The notes beneath the pieces were generated by a model that was not told where the DNA came from, made no database searches, and was given only the letters and a program-made list of their open reading frames with translations. From positions 62,001-126,000 of the forward strand of contig NZ_FRBN01000005.1 of assembly GCF_900142625.1 (NCBI RefSeq): a stretch of 64,000 nucleotides of DNA, in the 5' to 3' direction. Of this stretch, positions 58,779-64,000 are shown piece after piece. A program made the position numbers and the translations under genes. Each line of letters begins with the position of its first letter. Position 1 is the first letter of the stretch. This stretch comes from Roseovarius marisflavi (lineage in GTDB: Bacteria; Pseudomonadota; Alphaproteobacteria; Rhodobacterales; Rhodobacteraceae).

Positions 58779-60071
58779 ATGGTCGATATCGCCACCCGTG
58801 TTCATAATCACAAATGGAAGATCGACCCGATCGTGCGATCCCTGATCGACACTGATTTTTACAAACTGCTGATGTGCCAATCGGTGTTTCGAAACAAGGC
58901 CGATACGCAGGTCAGGTTCTCGCTGATCAACCGGACCAAATCCATCCGCCTTGCGGAATTGGTCGATGAGGGCGAGCTTCGCGAACAGCTTGATCACATC
59001 CGCTCGCTGTCGCTGTCGCGGGGCGAAAGCACCTGGATGCGCGGCAATACGTTTTATGGCAAACGCCAGATGTTCACGCCTGAATTCATGGATTGGTTCG
59101 AGACCCTGCGCTTGCCGCCCTATCACCTTGAAAAGCGTGACGGGCAGTACGAGTTGACCTTTGAAGGATCCTGGCCCGAGGTGATGCTTTGGGAAATCCC
59201 TGCGCTCGCCGTGTTGATGGAACTGCGCTCGCGCGCGGTGCTCAACACGATGAAAAAGTTCGAGCTTCAGGTGCTTTATGCCCGCGCGATGACCAAGCTC
59301 TGGGAAAAGGTCGAAAAGCTGCGCGACATCCCCGACCTTCGGATCGCAGATTTCGGCACCCGCCGCCGCCACTCCTTTCTCTGGCAGGATTGGTGTGTGC
59401 AGGCAATGACCGAAGGTCTTGGCGATGCCTTTGTCGGCACCTCGAACTGTCTGATCGCAAAGAATCGCGACCTTGCCGCGATTGGCACCAACGCGCATGA
59501 ATTGCCCATGGTCTATGCGGCACTGGCCGAGGATGACGCCGCGCTCAAGCGCGCACCCTATGACGTGCTGAGCGACTGGCACGAAGAGCATGACGGCAAC
59601 CTGCGCATCATCCTGCCCGATACCTATGGCACCGAGGGCTTTTTGCGCGACGCCCCCGATTGGCTGGCGGGGTGGACCGGAATCCGCATTGACAGCGGCG
59701 ATCCGGCGACCGGCGCCGAAACCGCAATCCGCTGGTGGAAAGAGCGGGGCGAAGACCCGCGCGAAAAGATGGTGATCTTTTCGGATGGGCTTGATGTCGA
59801 CAAGATCATCACCCTGCACAAACAGTTTTCGGGCCGCGTGCGCTGTTCCTTTGGCTGGGGCACGCTGCTGACCAATGATTTCCGCGGTCTGACAGCCGAC
59901 GACGCGCTCGCGCCGTTTTCTCTCGTGTGCAAGGCGGTCTCGGCCAATGGCCACCCGACCGTCAAGCTATCCGACAACCCGCGCAAGGCCATGGGCCCCG
60001 TCGACGAAATCGCCCGCTACAAACGGGTGTTCGGGGTCGGGGAACAAGAGGCCTTGGAGGTTGTGGTTTAG
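58779..60071 (+). CDS. pncB: Nicotinate phosphoribosyltransferase
   Basis: 430 residues. The N-terminal [16 protein letters not shown], the middle [16 protein letters not shown] and GTSNCLIA, and the GIRIDSGDP phosphoribosyl-binding motif are standard. It makes nicotinate mononucleotide from nicotinate in the NAD salvage pathway. Confidence 0.97.
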   Translation: MVDIATRVHNHKWKIDPIVRSLIDTDFYKLLMCQSVFRNKADTQVRFSLINRTKSIRLAELVDEGELREQLDHIRSLSLSRGESTWMRGNTFYGKRQMFTPEFMDWFETLRLPPYHLEKRDGQYELTFEGSWPEVMLWEIPALAVLMELRSRAVLNTMKKFELQVLYARAMTKLWEKVEKLRDIPDLRIADFGTRRRHSFLWQDWCVQAMTEGLGDAFVGTSNCLIAKNRDLAAIGTNAHELPMVYAALAEDDAALKRAPYDVLSDWHEEHDGNLRIILPDTYGTEGFLRDAPDWLAGWTGIRIDSGDPATGAETAIRWWKERGEDPREKMVIFSDGLDVDKIITLHKQFSGRVRCSFGWGTLLTNDFRGLTADDALAPFSLVCKAVSANGHPTVKLSDNPRKAMGPVDEIARYKRVFGVGEQEALEVVV

Positions 60072-60164
60072 GCCGTTTTTATACCTGACGGACCCACCGC
60101 ATTGCCCGTAGGGTGTGTGAAACCCACGCGCTGTCAAACTGTCCGTGCCAGAGATCCGGCGTGC

Positions 60165-61208
60165 TCAGATCATCTTGGCGTCTGAAAAGGAAATCAAACG
60201 ACGGCTTTGGTCATCCCAAAGCTGAAGCTTTACGCAGCTGATGCTTTCACGGATCGTCAGGCGCTGTGCCTGGTCAAGCTTGGGGTGATCGCGCAGGATT
60301 TCGGAGAGGCGATAGAACGGGACACGGCTCTGAAGGTGGTGCACGTGATGCGCGCCGATATTGGCCGAGAACCAGCGCAGGATACCGGGCAGGATATAAT
60401 GCGAACTGCCATGCAGGGCCGCATCCTGAAGCTGCCAGTCCGGATCATGATCCCAGCAGGTTTCTTCAAACTGATGCTGAACGTAAAACAGCCAGACCCC
60501 GATCGAGGCCGCAACGACGACCGTGGGCACAAAGACAAGAAAGATCGCCGCAAGTCCGCCGATATAGCCCAGCGTGACCAAAACCACGGCCAGCACCACA
60601 TTCGTGCCCATCGCACTTACCCAATAGCGCCAGCCGGCAGTCATCAACCCAAGCGGCAGGCGGTTTTCAAGGAAGAACAAATAGGACGGCCCCAACACGA
60701 ACAGGACAAAGGGGTTGCGATAAAGCCGGTATTTCAGCTGTCCAAAGCGCGACAGGCTCTGATATTCGCTGACCGTAAGGGTCATCACATCGCCCATGCC
60801 GCGCTTGTCGAGGTTCCCGGCAGAGGCGTGATGCACCGCGTGGGTGCGCCGCCAGACGTCATAGGGCGTCACGGTCACAACCCCAAGGGCGCGCCCGATC
60901 CAGTCATTGAGCAAACGACTGCTGAAGAACGAGCCATGGCCACAATCATGCTGAATCACGAACAGCCGCACAAGAAACAGGCCGTTGAAAACCGAAAGGC
61001 CCGTGGCAAGAAGATAGCTGAACGACAGGCACCAGATGGCAAGCGCCCAGATCGCCAGAAACGGGATCAGCGTCACGACAAGCTCGAACAGGCTGCGCGC
61101 ATGCGACGGCTCTCGGTAATTGGCGAGAATGCGGACCCAAATACGTGCGTCTTCGGTGTCTGGCGTCGCCACGGCCTGTTCTTGGGCCGGTGTGACAGCA
61201 GGTGACAT
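60165..61208 (-). CDS. Fatty acid desaturase
   Basis: 347 residues from ATG 61208; the open frame to 61307 includes an 18-bp palindrome and is rejected. Histidine boxes HDCGH at 87-91, HAVHH at 123-127 and HHVHH near 290, with about four membrane helices, place it among integral di-iron desaturases. Substrate and position are unknown. The start has no strong ribosome-binding sequence. Confidence 0.92.
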   Translation of the reverse strand: MSPAVTPAQEQAVATPDTEDARIWVRILANYREPSHARSLFELVVTLIPFLAIWALAIWCLSFSYLLATGLSVFNGLFLVRLFVIQHDCGHGSFFSSRLLNDWIGRALGVVTVTPYDVWRRTHAVHHASAGNLDKRGMGDVMTLTVSEYQSLSRFGQLKYRLYRNPFVLFVLGPSYLFFLENRLPLGLMTAGWRYWVSAMGTNVVLAVVLVTLGYIGGLAAIFLVFVPTVVVAASIGVWLFYVQHQFEETCWDHDPDWQLQDAALHGSSHYILPGILRWFSANIGAHHVHHLQSRVPFYRLSEILRDHPKLDQAQRLTIRESISCVKLQLWDDQSRRLISFSDAKMI

Positions 61209-61683
61209 CAGGGTATGAGCCAAATTGAGATATCCCTCAGCGTTTGGGCTGCGACGTCGCAGCCAACGTAAGTTGCGGGCACACCAGAATCCGGGTCCCG
61301 TCGTCAATAGTAGGTGTCGTTACACTTGCGGTGCTGTCAGCCGTGGAAAAGGCCGTCGACAAGCCGGATAGTCTGTCGTTTGTCAACAAGTGCATGCACC
61401 TCCAAAAGGCAAAGGGAAATTGATGGCATTACTTATACGCATCGCGGTCAACCCAATCCCGTCGCGGCCAAACCATAGCCGATCAAAGGTTAAGAAGACA
61501 CCACTACCCTTCAAACCGTGATGCTTGCTATTTTGGAATTGACGTAAAGACAAGCATTAGATGCGCCTCCCCCCCTGCAAGCCCGGTCCGTGGGGGGCAA
61601 ATCGTGTCTTTGACGCCGATTTTTCACGATCATTTGGCGCGGGTGCGGCGATCGGTCATCGTCACGCCAGCCAATCCGCGCTA
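61209..61683. other. Long gap with an 18-bp palindrome and no supported gene
   Basis: 475 bp. The desaturase promoter region lies at its left end. C and G runs at 61569-61575 and 61592-61597 could pair as a hairpin. A short open frame (about 61308-61423) without a start or known family was not accepted. Confidence 0.5.
61247..61264. promoter_or_regulatory. Perfect 18-bp palindrome upstream of the desaturase gene
   Basis: GGCTGCGACGTCGCAGCC is exactly self-complementary and sits 39 bases before the desaturase ATG. The form suggests an operator for a dimeric repressor. Confidence 0.6.
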
Positions 61684-62394
61684 TCAGATAACCCGGATCA
61701 CATCTTTGTCGATCGCAAGCATATAGCCACGCCGTGCGATATTCTTGACCAGAAGTTCGCTCACAAGCTGATTTCCCAAGGTATCGCGCAGGCGCTTGAT
61801 CCGGGTGGCCCCGGCCGCTTCTTCACAATCAGATGCATTGCGACCCGAAATCACGCCTTCGATCTCGGCCCCGGTCATGACATCGTCATCCATCCGCGCC
61901 TCGGCCAGAACCGACAGGGTTTCCATCGCCGCATCAGTCAGCTTGAACCCCATGTTGTTGAGATACACGGTCTTTTCCTCGCGGCTGATCAAGAGCGAAC
62001 TTACCTGAATGCCAGAGCGTTCAATCTGGGCCATGCGGCGGTTAAGCGTGATCAGCATCACCAGAAACACCAGAGCCGAGACCAAAAGAGCGGTGGCAAA
62101 AACCAACAATACGAAAATCACCATGCGATAGCTTGTCAGGGTTTCGGAAAACGCCGTTCCCGAGAGGGCGAGAATTTCCAGAAGCTTGATATCGGTGCGC
62201 GCCGTGAGCGCGTCATTTTCCACGAATATCCGCTCGACCCGCGCATTGAACGCATTGGCGTCCGGCAGGTTGAGAAACAAGACCACAGCTGCAATCATCA
62301 GGATGACAACGATGGCCACGACGCCAAGAACCACAACCCGGTTGCCCGAGCGCCGCGCATCGGCGGCTGTGCTGGTTAATCCCCGCACGGGCAT
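61684..62394 (-). CDS. Membrane-anchored protein with winged-helix-like C-terminal domain
   Basis: 236 residues. Residues 19-42 and about 89-115 are membrane helices around a short periplasmic loop; the basic N-terminus points to a cytoplasmic start. The C-terminal 90 residues end with RIKRLRDTLGNQLVSELLVKNIARRGYML, which looks like the winged-helix of OmpR-type regulators (recognition helix, then GY wing). Topology would place that domain in the cytoplasm. It follows the small secreted protein gene by 18 bases. The family is not recognised. Confidence 0.7.
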   Translation of the reverse strand: MPVRGLTSTAADARRSGNRVVVLGVVAIVVILMIAAVVLFLNLPDANAFNARVERIFVENDALTARTDIKLLEILALSGTAFSETLTSYRMVIFVLLVFATALLVSALVFLVMLITLNRRMAQIERSGIQVSSLLISREEKTVYLNNMGFKLTDAAMETLSVLAEARMDDDVMTGAEIEGVISGRNASDCEEAAGATRIKRLRDTLGNQLVSELLVKNIARRGYMLAIDKDVIRVI

Positions 62395-62412
62395 CCCCCT
62401 ATTTTACCCAAC

Positions 62413-62646
62413 CTACTTTTCCTTTTTCGACAGCACCTTGAGAAGCTTTAGCCCCTTGCTCGCCAATTGCTTGCGCAACGCCGATTCTGCGGAAGAGCAG
62501 GGCGCATTGACGGTGGTGACATCATAATAAAGCTCAAGCGGCTTGTCGCGCTTGGCTTTGTACTCGATCTGACAGGCCGCCTGCGCGCCACCGGCGGCAA
62601 GAGCAAGGCCAAGAGCCATGAGAGTGATTTGTGTGATCTGTTTCAT
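62413..62646 (-). CDS. Small secreted protein with two cysteines
   Basis: 77 residues. A signal peptide with AQA cleavage before ACQIEYKAKR leaves about 53 residues with C25 and C50, which may form a disulfide, and a lysine-rich tail. It is the first gene of a two-gene operon with the membrane protein at 61684. Function not recognised. Confidence 0.75.
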   Translation of the reverse strand: MKQITQITLMALGLALAAGGAQAACQIEYKAKRDKPLELYYDVTTVNAPCSSAESALRKQLASKGLKLLKVLSKKEK

Positions 62647-62714
62647 GGGGGCAAGATGCGCCCAACCCCACGGCTATTCAATAACCTGTGATCCGAAATG
62701 ACCCGAAAACCGGC

Positions 62715-62729
62715 TGTTATCTGATAACA
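62715..62729. promoter_or_regulatory. 15-bp inverted repeat in the divergent gap
   Basis: TGTTATCTGATAACA has perfect seven-base arms around a single T. It lies 69 bases before the 62646 start and 115 bases before the 62844 start. Confidence 0.5.
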
Positions 62730-62843
62730 TCGGGGCGTTATTGCCTGTCTGAACGGGTTGACCCCACCTTGAGTACATCGCGAACGGTCAAACAGGCCGA
62801 ACGCTTTGACATCACTGTCGTGAAACCTGAAAGGAAAGAGATC

Positions 62844-63296
62844 ATGCACCGCAAGTTTATCGCAATCGTCCTGGGCGCCGCCCTTGCCGTTACCGGGCTT
62901 AGCTCTGCTCCAGTGCGCGCACAGGATCGCGGCGAGACCGCCGCCATCATCGCGGGTGTCGCCGCCCTCGCCATCATTGGCGCCGCCGTGGCCAATGATC
63001 GCAAAAAGGACCGCCGCAAGGATTATGTCGCCCGTGGTCATGGTCACAACTACCAACGCCAGGATCGCCACCACTACCGGCACCAGGATCGCCACTACAA
63101 ACATAAGCGCCACGTCAAGCAAAAGCGCTATCATCGTCATGAGCGTCACCAAGAGCGCCACATCAACAACCGCGGTTACCACCGTGCACAGCCAGCCTAT
63201 GACAGTCGCGGGCACCGGGCACGTCAGTACGACCAACGTCGTGCGGACCGGTATTCGACGCAATCGCGTAACAGACGCCATCAGGACCGTAAATAA
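62844..63296 (+). CDS. His/Arg-rich exported protein
   Basis: 150 residues from ATG 62844, with AAGGAAAGAG upstream. A signal peptide (HRKFIAIVLGAALAVTG, cleavage at VRA) is followed by a short hydrophobic segment, then about 85 residues of repeated His, Arg, Lys, Tyr and Gln such as RHHYRHQDRHYKHKRH. The composition suggests metal or polyanion binding. No catalytic motif was seen. Confidence 0.75.
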   Translation: MHRKFIAIVLGAALAVTGLSSAPVRAQDRGETAAIIAGVAALAIIGAAVANDRKKDRRKDYVARGHGHNYQRQDRHHYRHQDRHYKHKRHVKQKRYHRHERHQERHINNRGYHRAQPAYDSRGHRARQYDQRRADRYSTQSRNRRHQDRK

Positions 63297-63319
63297 TCAC
63301 CAGACACTTTCTGGCGGAC

Positions 63320-63346
63320 AAGGGAAGGGGTGCGCCTCTTCCCTTT
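63320..63346 (+). terminator. Probable terminator after the His/Arg-rich protein gene
   Basis: Arms AAGGGAAGGGG and CCTCTTCCCTT pair with one mismatch, followed by T-rich sequence. Confidence 0.6.
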
Positions 63347-63398
63347 CATATTTCGGGGCCTTTTATTTCTCTGGGCCTTTTGCATTTACGGGCGCGCT

Positions 63399-64000
63399 AT
63401 GCGATCTGGGGTAATGCCGGGCCCCGATTACACCTATGAAGCGCTTGCCCTGTCTCAGGGGTTCACCCTGATCGCCGGGGTGGACGAGGTTGGGCGCGGG
63501 CCGCTGGCAGGCCCCGTTACGGCGGCGGCGGTGATCCTTGACCCCGCCCATATTCCGGTGGGTCTGAACGATTCAAAGAAGCTCAGCGCGAAACGCCGCG
63601 AAGCACTTTATGACGAGTTGTTGGCCTGCGCCGATGTTTCAGCCGCCCATGCCAGTGTCGAAGAGATCGACGCGATCAACATCCTGCGCGCCTCGCATCT
63701 TGCGATGGAGCGCGCGTTACTTGGTTTGCGCCAGACCGCCGACATAGCGCTTATTGACGGCAACCTTATTCCGCGCGGTCTGAGCATTCCGGCGCAGGCA
63801 ATTATCAAAGGCGATGCGGCCTCGGTCTCTATTGCGGCGGCGTCCATTGTTGCAAAAATAACGCGCGATCGCATCATGGAGGCCTTGGCGCAACAGTTTC
63901 CCGGCTATGGCTGGGAGACAAACGCAGGTTACCCGTCAAAAAGCCACAAAGCGGCGCTTCTAAATCTCGGGGTGACCCCTCACCATAGACGTTCGTTCAA
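63399..64000 (+). CDS. rnhB: Ribonuclease HII (3' end outside window)
   Basis: The frame runs from ATG 63399 (or 63414) off the window. The catalytic residues D29 and E30 (GVDEVGRGPLAGPV) and D120 (LIDGN) are present, with NDSKKLSAKRRE after the first motif and SIVAKITRDR later. It cuts RNA in DNA hybrids and at misinserted ribonucleotides. Only the last residues are missing. Confidence 0.95.
   Translation, partial: MRSGVMPGPDYTYEALALSQGFTLIAGVDEVGRGPLAGPVTAAAVILDPAHIPVGLNDSKKLSAKRREALYDELLACADVSAAHASVEEIDAINILRASHLAMERALLGLRQTADIALIDGNLIPRGLSIPAQAIIKGDAASVSIAAASIVAKITRDRIMEALAQQFPGYGWETNAGYPSKSHKAALLNLGVTPHHRRSF

Noticed and set aside
58557..59954. 465-codon minus-strand frame covering pncB
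   Set aside because: It is mostly the complement of pncB and lacks any family signature.
61308..61423. A short plus-strand open frame in the long gap
   Set aside because: No good start, no ribosome-binding site and no family match.
61569..61597. C-run and G-run that could pair as a hairpin
   Set aside because: Long loop and no T-run, so a terminator call is not supported.

Overview
The window looks like the chromosomal replication-origin region of an alphaproteobacterium of the order Rhodobacterales, most likely the Roseobacter group. The evidence is the order maf / AT-rich gap with DnaA boxes / hemJ-rho-mnmE-mnmG-rsmG-parA-parB, two perfect 16-bp parS sites inside mnmG and rsmG, the rph-rdgB-hemW and hrcA-grpE blocks, a zf-CHCC protein, a CuyA-like lyase and GC-rich coding sequence. 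No rRNA, tRNA, CRISPR array, prophage or intact insertion sequence was recognised.

Region 1 (1-12.6 kb) is the origin and segregation core. maf reads away to the left, a 418-bp AT-rich gap with DnaA-box-like sites is the proposed oriC, and hemJ, rho, the tRNA-modification genes mnmE/mnmG, rsmG and the parAB partition genes read away to the right. A convergent rph-rdgB-hemW operon and the heat-shock pair hrcA-grpE follow.

Region 2 (12.6-31 kb) is housekeeping and small-molecule metabolism: mutS, a heavily deleted maeB remnant at 15264-16106, a PfkB sugar kinase, msrA, a class IV aminotransferase, a thiopurine methyltransferase-like gene, a sulfotransferase, argG, ilvA, an Hpt protein facing a REC-SpoIIE phosphatase, two Nudix hydrolases, hslO, cca and an RlmD/TrmA-type methyltransferase. 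A cell-envelope group follows, with two YkuD-type L,D-transpeptidases, a CAP-domain lipoprotein and a 62-residue membrane peptide.

Region 3 (32-47 kb) carries hemH, a BioC/NDUFAF5-like methyltransferase, the comF-grxC-nitrilase-marR run, ubiG, a proline iminopeptidase, zapE, an orphan ABC ATPase, a zf-CHCC protein, polA, ytoQ, pheT and a cuyA/LysR divergent pair.

Region 4 (48.4-56.7 kb) is a purine (urate) catabolism cluster: membrane urate oxidase PuuD with a cytochrome c tail, a LysR regulator, HIU hydrolase, a PuuE allantoinase fused to OHCU decarboxylase, ureidoglycolate lyase AllA, an NCS2 purine permease and ureidoglycine aminohydrolase AllE. Together they would take urate to glyoxylate, except that allantoate amidohydrolase (AllC) is not in the window. 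A Tsx-like outer-membrane channel gene beside the cluster is broken.

Region 5 (56.7-64 kb) is more accessory: an adenylate-forming PaaK/CapK-like gene that looks foreign, pncB, a fatty-acid desaturase behind an 18-bp perfect palindrome, a two-gene operon of a small secreted protein and a membrane-anchored protein with a winged-helix-like tail, a His/Arg-rich exported protein, and the start of rnhB.

The least explained items are a 27-28 bp sequence repeated upstream of two unrelated genes (16131 and 40513), the ToxR/ToxS-like pair at 61.7-62.6 kb, the maeB and tsx-like gene remains, and the parS site that contains the translation start of mnmG.
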